Of a stretch of DNA of 64,000 nt, positions 38,564-47,099 are shown piece after piece (positions within the stretch are counted from its first letter, which is position 1; the number at the start of each line of letters is the position of its first letter). The notes below the pieces were generated by a model. That model was not told where the DNA came from and did no database searches. It saw only the letters and a list, made by a program, of their open reading frames with translations. The stretch is taken from the NCBI RefSeq assembly GCF_003703835.1, contig NZ_RDQR01000001.1, forward strand, positions 1 through 64,000, read 5' to 3'. Both the position numbers and the translations under genes were made by a program. The DNA is from Auritidibacter ignavus (GTDB lineage Bacteria; Actinomycetota; Actinomycetes; Actinomycetales; Micrococcaceae).

Positions 38564-39250
38564 CTAGACGGTGATGGCAGGGCGGGATACGATGTGCCCG
38601 CCCCGAGATGTCAGTCGCAACCAGACTCCCGCCCGAAAGAGCTGGGAGGTGCCCCGCTGGGTTAAAAAACTCAGTCCAGACGCGGCAAAAGCCATCCCGG
38701 CCGGAAATTGCGCCACGGCCGGGTCCCCGTATGTCTCACCCCAGACTGCGGTGCGGGCCTGGTGAACCATTGCGGCCCCAGGACTAGTGGGCAACGTTTC
38801 TGCGACGTGGCGGATGCCCTGTCGAGATAATTCGCTCAGCTCAGCGTCGTCGATCACCGCTACCAGTCGCCACTGGGTTCTGGGCGGTGTCATGCCGGTC
38901 CAGGCGGTTTCTTCTTCTACCGGAGGTAGCGTGAGCCACGTGATGTCCTGGGAGGTCATCCGACTGGTACGGTCGGTAATCGCTTGTAACGGGTAGACAC
39001 GGTCGAGTCCATCCAGCACACCAACTTGGTCCTCAGAGTTGTTCAACCCCACGGTCCGAACACCGAGGACGTAGGGCATCTGGTCGCCAAGGCTCAGGGG
39101 GCTGAAAATATTGACGGTGGTCACCAAAACATTGCGTTGGACTTGGAGACGCATGCTGGTGGCTTGAAGGTGCTTGGCCCGTTCCGCAAAGCGATGCAAA
39201 TCGTTCACGACACGGTCATTGGCCAGCGGTATGCGGTGCCCCTGAGTCAT
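38564..39250 (-). CDS. Conserved-looking soluble protein, unknown function
   Basis: The 228-residue product has no signal peptide, membrane helix or motif I recognise. The N-terminal third is mixed alpha/beta (ERAKHLQATSMRLQVQRNVLVTTVNIF). The middle contains DQVGVLDGLDRVYPLQAITDRT, and the end has two beta-rich segments. Codon use resembles that of its neighbours, and the ATG at 39250 follows GGGAG by nine bases; the frame extends to 39445 but overlaps the thioesterase promoter region. It is divergent from the acyl-CoA thioesterase gene. Confidence 0.65.
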   Translation of the reverse strand: MTQGHRIPLANDRVVNDLHRFAERAKHLQATSMRLQVQRNVLVTTVNIFSPLSLGDQMPYVLGVRTVGLNNSEDQVGVLDGLDRVYPLQAITDRTSRMTSQDITWLTLPPVEEETAWTGMTPPRTQWRLVAVIDDAELSELSRQGIRHVAETLPTSPGAAMVHQARTAVWGETYGDPAVAQFPAGMAFAASGLSFLTQRGTSQLFRAGVWLRLTSRGGHIVSRPAITV

Positions 39251-39360
39251 CCCGCCATTCTCCCACGAATGGAACACGCGTGCGCTCTGTTGACGACACG
39301 AGCGGTTATGATCGATGACAGAATTATTCGCATCGCACTCATCAGAGGGGCACCATTCAC

Positions 39361-40278
39361 ATGACCGAGACCAATGGTTCCGAGACGCCGAGGCTAGATT
39401 CAACGGATCTACTCCGTCAAGTCTTGGATCTGGAGTATCAGGCAATCATTGATTCCAAGAAAATCTATACCGGCACAACGCCGCCACAATATGGTGGGCG
39501 TGTGTTTGGGGGCCAGGTCCTGGCCCAGGCATTGATTGCCGCTGGTGACACGGTCGATGACGAACGGCACCTGCATTCGATGCATGCCTATTTCGTCCGA
39601 CCCGGCGATGCCCAGGTGCCCATTAACTTTGTGGTGGAAGAAGTCCGCGATGGACGGTCTTTTTCGGTTCGCCATGTGGCAGCGCAGCAACACGGTAAGA
39701 CCATTCTGACCCTGACCTGTTCCTTCCAGGCCGAGGCATCCGGGATGGACTTTTTCCAGCCCATGCCGCAGGGCATGCCCGACCCACGGAGCATCCCCAG
39801 CACTGAAGAGTTGTTGGGCGGCATTGACCATCCTCAAGCCCAGGAGATGGCCTCACGTCGCCCCTTCGATATTCGGATGATTTCCGAACCGGTCTACATC
39901 GGTCCTGCGCAGGAGCGTTCCTCGCAAACAGCGTGCTGGTTGAAGACCTTTTCCGGCATCGAGCTGGGACATAATCAGCAGGCGGCTGCCCTGGCCTATG
40001 CAGCTGACTATATGCCCTTTGATCCGATTCTGCGCCAGGCCGGGCTGTTCTGGGCCACTCCCGGGATTTCGATGGCTTCGCTAGACCACGCCATGTGGTT
40101 CCACCGTCCCATCAAGGTCGATGAATGGATGCTGTATGTGCTGTCCAACCCCTCAACCCAGTCGGCGCGAGGCACCAGTATCGGGCAGTTCTATTCCACC
40201 GCTGGAGACCTCATTGCCACCGTCGCCCAAGAAGGCATGATCCGCACCCCGGATGACGACAACGCCCCGTCCTCATGA
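39361..40278 (+). CDS. tesB: Acyl-CoA thioesterase II (TesB family)
   Basis: TesB-type enzymes hydrolyse acyl-CoA to free acid and CoA. The 305-residue product contains two hotdog domains. The first has YGGRVFGGQVLAQALIAA near 42-58 and HSMHAYFVRPGD near 73-85. The second has LAYAADYMPFDPIL and SLDHAMWFHRPIKVDEW, followed by SARGTSIGQFYSTAGDLIATVAQEG. The catalytic Asp, Thr and Gln of the family fall in these segments. The ATG at 39361 follows AGAGGGG by about 11 bases. Confidence 0.93.
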   Translation: MTETNGSETPRLDSTDLLRQVLDLEYQAIIDSKKIYTGTTPPQYGGRVFGGQVLAQALIAAGDTVDDERHLHSMHAYFVRPGDAQVPINFVVEEVRDGRSFSVRHVAAQQHGKTILTLTCSFQAEASGMDFFQPMPQGMPDPRSIPSTEELLGGIDHPQAQEMASRRPFDIRMISEPVYIGPAQERSSQTACWLKTFSGIELGHNQQAAALAYAADYMPFDPILRQAGLFWATPGISMASLDHAMWFHRPIKVDEWMLYVLSNPSTQSARGTSIGQFYSTAGDLIATVAQEGMIRTPDDDNAPSS

Positions 40279-40352
40279 TCTCGTCAGTCCTGACACGTGC
40301 CGTAACTGTCGTCTGTTAGCACAGCATCTAATCGCACTAACAGCACAGAAAC

Positions 40353-40397
40353 CACCAACGGGGTCTCACCACACACGATGGCGAGACCCCGTTGGTG
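40353..40397. terminator. Bidirectional terminator between tesB and ettA
   Basis: CACCAACGGGGTCTC (40353-40367) pairs perfectly with GAGACCCCGTTGGTG (40383-40397) around a 15-base loop, between two convergent genes. An A-rich flank on the left and TTC on the right give modest U tracts. Confidence 0.8.
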
Positions 40398-40420
40398 TTC
40401 AGGGCGTGGAGATCGTGACT

Positions 40421-42103
40421 CTAGTCGCGAGTCAGTTTCCGGTGGGTCACCCGGTGCGGACGTGCTGCCTCGGGGCCGAGACGCTCGACCTTATTTGCCT
40501 CGTAGGATTCGAAGTTCCCCTCGTACCAGTACCAGTGAGCGGGGTTTTCTTCGGTGCCTTCCCAAGCCAACATGTGGGTCGCGACACGGTCTAAGAACCA
40601 CCGGTCGTGGGAAATGACTACCGCACACCCGGGGAATTCCAGCAGAGCGTTTTCCAGTGAGGTGAGTGTTTCCACGTCGAGGTCGTTGGTCGGCTCGTCA
40701 AGGAGGAGCAGGTTGCCACCTTCTTTCAACGTCAGCGCCAGGTTCAATCGGTTACGCTCACCGCCGGAGAGCACACCAGCTTTCTTCTGCTGGTCCGGGC
40801 CTTTGAATCCGAAAGCGGACACATAGGCCCGAGAAGGCATCTCCACATTGCCAACTTGAATGTAGTCCAGTCCGTCAGAGACGACCTCCCACAGGGACTT
40901 CTCGGGATCAATATTGGCACGGTTCTGATCCACGTAGGAGATCTTCACCGACTCACCGATCTTCAGCTCTCCACCGTCGAGGTCTTCCAGCCCCACGATG
41001 GTTTTGAACAGGGTGGTCTTACCCACACCGTTCGGCCCGATGATACCGACGATGCCGTTCGGCGGGAGCGAGAACGACAGGTCATCAATCAGGACGCGAT
41101 CGCCAAAGCCTTTGCGAATATTGGTGGCTTCGATGACCTGCGATCCCAAGCGGGGGCCCGGCGGAATCTGAATCTCTTCGAAGTCAAGCTTGCGGGTCTT
41201 CTCCGCTTCAGCTGCCATCTCTTCGTAACGTGCCAGACGAGCCTTCTGCTTGGCTTGACGCCCCTTGGCATTGGTCCGAACCCAGTCGAGTTCGTCCTTG
41301 AGGCGTTTGGCCAGCTTGGCGTCTTTGCGCCCCTGAACGGCCAACCGTTCACGCTTCTTCTCCAAATACGTGGAGTAGTTACCTTCGTAGGGGTAAAGAC
41401 GACCGCGGTCGACTTCTGCAATCCACTCGGCCACGTGATCCAAGAAATACCGGTCGTGAGTCACGGCGATAACAGCGCCGGGGTAGGTCTTTAAGTGACC
41501 TTCCAGCCACTGCACCGATTCTGCGTCCAGGTGGTTGGTGGGCTCATCAAGCAACAACAGGTCAGGCTGTTCCAGCAACAATTTACACAGCGCAACACGA
41601 CGACGTTCACCACCAGAGAGATGCGTGACGTCAGCGTTACCATCTGGTAGTTGTAGGGCTTCCATGGCTTGTTCCAACTGAGAGTCGATGTCCCACGCAT
41701 CAGCGGCATCAATCTCTTCCTGCAACGTGCCCATTTCTTCCATCAAGGCATCGAAATCCGCATCTGGCTCGGCCATTTCGGCAGAGATCTGGTTGTAGCG
41801 CTCAAGCTTCTGGTAGATCTCTCCAACGCCCTCACGGACGTTGTCCAGCACATTTTTCTCTTCGTTGAGCGGAGGTTCCTGCAAGAGAATTCCGACCGAG
41901 TATCCCGGGCTGAGACGTGCTTCACCATTCGAGGCCTCGTCCAGACCGGCCATGATTTTCAGAATCGTTGATTTACCCGCACCGTTGGGGCCGACCATAC
42001 CGATCTTCGCTCCGGGGAAGAACGACATGGTGACGTCATCGAGGATGACTTTATCGCCAACTTTTTTGCGGGCATTGATCATGGTGTAAATAAATTCCGC
42101 CAT
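40421..42103 (-). CDS. ettA: Energy-dependent translational throttle protein EttA (ABC-F)
   Basis: EttA binds the ribosomal E site and gates the first elongation step according to the ATP/ADP ratio. The 560-residue soluble protein has two ABC domains: Walker A GPNGAGKST at 38-46 and GPNGVGKTT near 350, signature LSGGERRRVAL and LSGGERNRLNLA, and Walker B LLLLDEPTNHLD and LLLLDEPTNDLD. The charged linker between them (YLEKKRERLAVQGRKDAKL) and the arm insertion DAADAWDIDSQLEQAM are diagnostic of EttA. MAEFIYTM at 42103 is the family start. It follows ssb, the Rv2478c-Rv2477c order recalled from M. tuberculosis. Confidence 0.94.
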   Translation of the reverse strand: MAEFIYTMINARKKVGDKVILDDVTMSFFPGAKIGMVGPNGAGKSTILKIMAGLDEASNGEARLSPGYSVGILLQEPPLNEEKNVLDNVREGVGEIYQKLERYNQISAEMAEPDADFDALMEEMGTLQEEIDAADAWDIDSQLEQAMEALQLPDGNADVTHLSGGERRRVALCKLLLEQPDLLLLDEPTNHLDAESVQWLEGHLKTYPGAVIAVTHDRYFLDHVAEWIAEVDRGRLYPYEGNYSTYLEKKRERLAVQGRKDAKLAKRLKDELDWVRTNAKGRQAKQKARLARYEEMAAEAEKTRKLDFEEIQIPPGPRLGSQVIEATNIRKGFGDRVLIDDLSFSLPPNGIVGIIGPNGVGKTTLFKTIVGLEDLDGGELKIGESVKISYVDQNRANIDPEKSLWEVVSDGLDYIQVGNVEMPSRAYVSAFGFKGPDQQKKAGVLSGGERNRLNLALTLKEGGNLLLLDEPTNDLDVETLTSLENALLEFPGCAVVISHDRWFLDRVATHMLAWEGTEENPAHWYWYEGNFESYEANKVERLGPEAARPHRVTHRKLTRD

Positions 42104-42169
42104 GCCCTCTACAGTAGTCGGTGGCCGTGGCAAATGCGTACTCGCACGCCACGGCCACCGCACGCTAGC

Positions 42170-42634
42170 TTAGGCAGCAACCTCTGGATCGTCGCCCTCC
42201 CCCTGCGGGGTTTCGACCGGGTCGCGCACCAGCGGAGAGGCGTCCCAAGACTCGGTGGACCCCGCAAATATTTCGTACGGACGCGAGAATTCCGCAAACC
42301 CCATCGCCAGATCGTGGCCGATGGTGGTGGCATAGATTTCGACTGCTGTCCCTTGGCGCTGTCCGTCTTTGGACGTCCAGGGACGAATGGACAAATTGCC
42401 CGTCACGACCACGGGTTGACCTTTCACGACACTGCGGTAGACATTATCGGCCAGTTTCTTATAGGCGGTGACGGTAAACCAGTTGGTATTGCCGTCTTCC
42501 CACTCTCCCGTGCGCTGATTCCATTTGCGTTCCGTCGAGGCCAAGCGGAAATCCACCGCCGAATCCCCCGAGGGTAGCGTGACTTTTCGTGGTTCGGTTC
42601 CCACGGTGCCTCGTACCGTCATGTTTTGTCGCAT
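42170..42634 (-). CDS. ssb: Single-stranded DNA-binding protein, second-type (SsbB-like)
   Basis: The 154-residue protein has one OB-fold (about 3-110): VRGTVGTEPRKVTLPSGDSAVDFRLA, WFTVTAYKKLADNVYRSVVKGQPVVVTGNL, then WTSKDGQRQGTAVEIYA. The C-terminal tail is short and ends in GDDPEVAA. It lacks the DDDxPF tip that main SSBs use to recruit partners, as in mycobacterial SsbB, which also lies next to ettA. It is therefore probably an accessory SSB used in stress or recombination. AAAGGGG precedes the ATG at 42634. Confidence 0.88.
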   Translation of the reverse strand: MRQNMTVRGTVGTEPRKVTLPSGDSAVDFRLASTERKWNQRTGEWEDGNTNWFTVTAYKKLADNVYRSVVKGQPVVVTGNLSIRPWTSKDGQRQGTAVEIYATTIGHDLAMGFAEFSRPYEIFAGSTESWDASPLVRDPVETPQGEGDDPEVAA

Positions 42635-42848
42635 CGTCCAGCCCCTTTCTCATCATGTCTGCCCCCTGAATACCCCGATGCGGTGGGTGGGTGGGAGCTG
42701 ACGGTGATGGTTATTCATCGATGGCATTGTTCTCAGCTCCCAGACTGGCAGCACGTGTGTGCCCTGTCCGGGTTACCTCCAGCTTCGTCGAGTTGAGGAC
42801 AACTCGACACCTGCAGGACCTCAACTGTGGATAGTGGTGGCGCGTGTA

Positions 42849-42879
42849 TTGGCCCTGTGGGGAACAAAGCGGATACAAT
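42849..42879 (+). promoter_or_regulatory. Promoter for tRNA-Arg
   Basis: TTGGCC (42849-42854) and a near-consensus TACAAT (42874-42879) are separated by 19 bases. The tRNA begins 15 bases after the -10, so the leader is only a few bases. Confidence 0.6.
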
Positions 42880-42893
42880 AGGGGTGCTCATTT

Positions 42894-42967
42894 GCCTCAG
42901 TAGCTCAGCTGGATAGAGCAACGGCCTTCTAATCCGTAGGTCGGGGGTTCGAATCCCTCCTGGGGCG
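42894..42967 (+). tRNA. tRNA-Arg (anticodon TCT)
   Basis: This 74-base gene has acceptor GCCTCAG against CTGGGGC (one G-T pair) and loop CTTCTAA with anticodon TCT. The base pair next to the anticodon loop is a C-T mismatch. The T arm is GGGGGTTCGAATCCCTC. CCA is not encoded. Confidence 0.94.
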
Positions 42968-43096
42968 CTGTTGACCAGGTGCTGGTGTGCTGATCTGGTG
43001 TGCCGGTCTTGCCTCGACCGGTGTGCCCCTGACCCCGCGGGGCATGATATATGGCGAGACCGGACCGTGAGGAGACCCAATAAGGTGTCACATGCT

Positions 43097-44674
43097 ATGC
43101 AGCAGAACACCCAGCAGACTCAAGCTGAGGCCGAGACCGGACCGGCGATCCCGTCTCGTGCCAAAGTGTGGTGTCATCTCGGCATCCTAATGGCCGTGGC
43201 GATCGCGGTGTATATCACCCATTCGATCCTGCGGTTTAACGGCTACCACGCCAAAGGGTTCGACCTGGGAATTTTCGACCAGGCAGTACGCCAATACTCG
43301 TTGTTTAAGCCTCCAATCGTGCCGATTAAAGGCGATGGTTTCCACCTGCTCGGGGACCACTTCCACCCGATCCTGGCGCTACTATCTCCCTTCTACTGGA
43401 TCTGGGACGACCCGCGCATGTTGGGGATCATCATGGCCCTGGCACTGGCCTCAACGGCGATTCCGGTCTATTTCTTCACCCGGCGCCGCAGCCACCACCA
43501 CGTCTGTGCCTTAGTGGTCAGCACCGCATTGCTAGCGTTCTGGCCTTTCCAGGCCATGGTCAACTGGGACTTTCACGAAGTCACGCTCGGGGTGCCGGTC
43601 ATTGCGTGGGTGATGTGGGCGCTGGATGCGCGCCGTTTCTGGCTGGCGTGCGGGCTGAGCCTGATCCTGCTCACTGTTCGGGAAGACATGGGGATCACGC
43701 TGGTCGCCATCGCCGTGGTCATGTTGTTTTATCGGGCCTGGTGGCAGGCTCTGGTCACCGCGGTGAGTGGCATGATCGGTTTCGTCGTGGTTTTACAGGT
43801 CGTGATCCCTTATTTCTCCCCCTCGGGAGAATTCTCGTATTGGGAATATACCGCCCTGGGTGAGGATCTGGGTTCCTCCTTGACCTTTATGCTCACCAAC
43901 CCCTTGGAAACAATCGGCATCCTGTTTGATCATCCGCTAAAGATCGGGCTGTGGCTCCTTCACTTCGTGCCCCTGTTGCTCTTGCCGTTGTTATCGCCCA
44001 TTACCCTGGCAGCAGCTCCGCTGTTACTTTCCCGGTTGTTCAATGACCGGTTAAACGTCTGGGCGCCGGTGTACCAGTACGACGCCATGCCCTCGGTGAT
44101 TTTGATGCTGGCTGCCGTCGATGGGGCTTATCGACTTACTCGATGGGTCCGGACCTGGCCAGACAGCTCCCAGACACCTGGCACCAACCACCTCCCGAAG
44201 GACGCCACGGAGGCGACTACCGGTCAGCCCCGACCACGACCGGCTTCCGTGGTCGGTACGGTGGTGCTTGGCGTGAGCTTGGTCGGCACCGTGACCTTCC
44301 CGGCTGTCTTCCCGTTCCACCAGCTACTCACTGCTACGTACTGGATACCCAGCGAGAAAGCACAAGCCTTTGACCGCGCCGTATCAATGATCCCCGACGA
44401 CGTCTGTGTCGAAGCGGCCGACCATGCCGCCCCGCATCTGAGCACTCGCACCGCGGTGGGTCTCCACGGGACGTTGAACGACGACCGGTCGACCTGGATG
44501 ATTATTGATGACGAGGTCGAGGAGCTGGGTGGCAACCACCCGCTGACCCCATCGCAAGCATTCGACCGGGCTGAACGGCTCGGCTTTGAGGTAGTTTGGG
44601 AGGATCAAGGTGTCTGGGTCCTTCACCGCGATCAGCCGGTTGACCCTGCCTGCTCGCAGTATCTGCACCGCTAA
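43097..44674 (+). CDS. DUF2079 polytopic membrane protein
   Basis: The 525-residue product has about ten membrane helices and the DUF2079 hallmark RFNGYHAKGFDLGIFDQAV shortly after the first helix, an extracytoplasmic acidic loop that in GT-C glycosyltransferases carries the catalytic Asp. GDHFHPILALLSPFYW and NWDFHEVTLGVP follow. The last 150 residues are soluble. The family is thought to contain sugar transferases using polyprenyl donors, but no substrate is known. The start could also be GTG 43085, four codons earlier. It is the first gene after tRNA-Arg and stands 28 bases ahead of the tandem family. Confidence 0.8.
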   Translation: MQQNTQQTQAEAETGPAIPSRAKVWCHLGILMAVAIAVYITHSILRFNGYHAKGFDLGIFDQAVRQYSLFKPPIVPIKGDGFHLLGDHFHPILALLSPFYWIWDDPRMLGIIMALALASTAIPVYFFTRRRSHHHVCALVVSTALLAFWPFQAMVNWDFHEVTLGVPVIAWVMWALDARRFWLACGLSLILLTVREDMGITLVAIAVVMLFYRAWWQALVTAVSGMIGFVVVLQVVIPYFSPSGEFSYWEYTALGEDLGSSLTFMLTNPLETIGILFDHPLKIGLWLLHFVPLLLLPLLSPITLAAAPLLLSRLFNDRLNVWAPVYQYDAMPSVILMLAAVDGAYRLTRWVRTWPDSSQTPGTNHLPKDATEATTGQPRPRPASVVGTVVLGVSLVGTVTFPAVFPFHQLLTATYWIPSEKAQAFDRAVSMIPDDVCVEAADHAAPHLSTRTAVGLHGTLNDDRSTWMIIDDEVEELGGNHPLTPSQAFDRAERLGFEVVWEDQGVWVLHRDQPVDPACSQYLHR

Positions 44675-44702
44675 TTCCACGACCGGTTGACAAGGAGGAT
44701 CC

Positions 44703-45815
44703 ATGGATGGTTTTGAGCTCTTCCGCACCTTACTAGTGGCCGTAGCGGTGGTGGGTGGTATCGCTCTGTTGGTGTTCGGCTGGAACATGATGGCCTCCCG
44801 GCTGTTGGGAGGTCGCAGTGAAGACCACGAGCTGACAGCTACGGAAGGAAACCACGCCGGTTTAGATGCGCAACGGCGTCTGGCGGAATTGCAACAGGAG
44901 CTCTTTGCCTTGCTGGCCTTGCCCGAGGGACCTGACCCCCGACACCCTGGTTCGAGCACCGAGGTGGTTTTCGACACCCCGGGCTGGGCCGATGAGTCCA
45001 GTCGGTTCGTCCGCGCTTTCCGAGCCAGCCAGTCAGCGTGCTATCAACGCTTCACCGAGCTCGCTCCAGAACCCGGTAGCCTGCAGGTGTCCTCACAGCA
45101 ACTGGACGCCCTCGTCTCGGTGCTGGGCGAACTGACCGAAAACTTCCTCGAAATTGATCGAGCCATCAAACTCAGCGATACGGTTAGCGATTCCAACAAC
45201 ACCCAATTCATCCTGGACCGGCGTTGGGGTGCCCCACTGCGCCGGGATACTGTGGCGGACAACCAGCCAGAGCGTTTAGCAGAAAACCTGATGGTATATG
45301 TGGCCAGAAACTGGCCGGTGCATCAACGAATCATCCGTGATGACTTCACCGCCGCTGGCCTCGGCCAGGCCGAACAGAAAACCCTGGATTCCTTACTCAA
45401 CAGGCTGGTGACCCACCAGCTTTTGGCCCGTGATCATGACGGGTTCATCTGGCCGGCTTCCACCCATCAACCCGACTGGGGCGTATTCCGCCAGCTCAGC
45501 ATTGAGCAGCTGGCCGATCCTGACGCTGTACCGTTGATTGAGCTCGCCAATGCCGCCTGGGCTGGACTCGGCACCTGCGAGGACCAGCGCGCCACCACCA
45601 ACCACCTGGTCGTCGCTACCGCCGAACAGCTCGGACTAACCGCCGAGGACCTGCACGCATCTCCCCAAGCCGAACAACGGGTGTGGGATGCCCTCGAGAC
45701 CGGACTGGCCACCGACCGGTTAGCGACAGCCGGTCCGAACCAGATCAGGAGAGGACGCACCCAGTGGCCGGTGCTCTACCGGCGTCCGGTCACACCCCGG
45801 CATTCACGTTCCTAA
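44703..45815 (+). CDS. Tandem family member 1: membrane-anchored protein with two winged-helix-like modules
   Basis: The 370-residue product has one N-terminal membrane helix (about 8-28), a charged linker and a cytoplasmic helical region. Two repeats follow. The first (about 192-252) starts at VARNWPVHQRI and ends LLARDHDGFIWPA; the second (about 277-362) starts at IELANAAWAGL and ends TQWPVLYRRP. LDRRWGAP (171-178) precedes them. The same landmarks occur in the genes at 45.9 and 47.1 kb, so the three are paralogues. The endings recall winged-helix modules such as DUF3320 that close with GFLWP, but this is pattern-based. A perfect AAGGAGG precedes the ATG. Function unknown. Confidence 0.75.
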   Translation: MDGFELFRTLLVAVAVVGGIALLVFGWNMMASRLLGGRSEDHELTATEGNHAGLDAQRRLAELQQELFALLALPEGPDPRHPGSSTEVVFDTPGWADESSRFVRAFRASQSACYQRFTELAPEPGSLQVSSQQLDALVSVLGELTENFLEIDRAIKLSDTVSDSNNTQFILDRRWGAPLRRDTVADNQPERLAENLMVYVARNWPVHQRIIRDDFTAAGLGQAEQKTLDSLLNRLVTHQLLARDHDGFIWPASTHQPDWGVFRQLSIEQLADPDAVPLIELANAAWAGLGTCEDQRATTNHLVVATAEQLGLTAEDLHASPQAEQRVWDALETGLATDRLATAGPNQIRRGRTQWPVLYRRPVTPRHSRS

Positions 45816-45931
45816 CACTGAACCTGCTGATCCTTATCCCGTGCTACACCGCGCCAATAGCTAATCCACGAATGGTCTCGCCGGGTGAGCAGACCGTGAG
45901 AGCCTGGTGGCAATCGAGGCAGAGGGAGACT

Positions 45932-46970
45932 GTGGTGCGCAAAGGGTGCGGGGGCTGTTTTGGACTGATCCTGCTGATTGTGTTGATCGTTCTGGCTAGC
46001 CGGGGTCAGCAAGGTATGGACCAACAACAAGAAAACCGCCGAGGCCACTTGAGTGAAGCGCCTCAGATGGTGGGGGCGCCGCCCGAGACGAGATGATTGA
46101 GGATCTCACCGAACGCTTTGAGGCGTTGCACCCGCACCCCGATTCCGGATGGTTCGTGGAGACGCGGCCTCACGCCGCCGAGTTCTACCGTCACGACCTT
46201 CACGCCCAGGAGATGTTCTGTGAACTCACCGACTCCTCGTCACCGCAGTATCCTCCCTCCGCTGACGATCCTCGCGCGTTGGGTGAACTGGTTCAGGAGA
46301 GCGAAGATGCCTCCCGCCACGCTGAGCGAGGTGTCCAGGGCTTCGAATGGACAGGGCCACCGCCCGCACCACATGACCGGGCCGGAACCCCCCGCTACAT
46401 CTCCGCAGCACAACGAGCGCTCGACCCGCGCTGGGGCCAACCCGCCCGAGCCGAGGCTCCTCCAGCGGCGTCTGCCACACGAGTGAACACCTCGGTCTTC
46501 GAGCTGGTCACCACGCAATGGCCGCTGCAATGCACCACAGTTCACGTGGTGGAAGACCAGTATGGCGCTCTGTGGCCAAGCTGGGTGGATCGGCAAGCGT
46601 GGATCTGTCACCGCACCTTTTCCAGGACCGAGCGCCCCGAACAGCTGTGCGTGTGCCAGGCATCCCCATCCGGGAAATCGCCAACGCCCACTGGGCCGTC
46701 CTCGCCCAGGCCCCTGCAACGCAGAGGCTCTCGGCTGAGCAGTTGCTGGAGGCTACGTGGCATCGATTGGTGGGCACCGACGCCGTCATCAATTCCTCGA
46801 TCACCGTCAGCCCAGACCACCACGCGCAAGACCGGCTCCAGCAAGGACTTCAAAACGCTATGGAAAGCGACCGGGTCCAACGCACCGCTCACGGCAGGTT
46901 CATCGCCTCGGGTGTGTGTTGGCCGGTCACCTACCGACGTCCGTTCCGGGCACGGCCCGATGATGCCTGA
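45932..46970 (+). pseudogene. Tandem family member 2, broken by frameshifts
   Basis: Three frames in order reproduce a family member. Positions 45932-46096 encode VVRKGCGGCFGLILLIVLIVL, a membrane helix plus a polar linker. From 46093 a second frame gives TERFEALHPHPDSGWFVETRPH, then RALDPRWGQP, and VVEDQYGALWPSWV followed by WICHRTFS. Near 46650-46670 the match moves to a third frame: PIREIANAHWAVLAQ, ending CWPVTYRRPF at 46970. The first junction is an ATGA overlap, so the anchor and soluble part might be two coupled genes; the second is a true shift. It is most like member 3. It could be decay or a sequencing error. Confidence 0.7.
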
Positions 46971-47099
46971 TGACGAGCCACATGAGCTTCAATAAGTCCC
47001 CCGACGTCTCACGTTGTCCTAGGAACCTTTTAGGCTACTTTCAGATAAGTCGCGCGGGATGCTGGACGTCAGCTATTCCATGAGTGAAAGCGAGTTGCG

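Noticed and set aside
46093-46995. Intact 300-residue gene in the middle of the tandem family
   Set aside because: After about position 46660 this frame loses all similarity, while another frame resumes the match to member 3. The apparent gene is the product of a frameshift.
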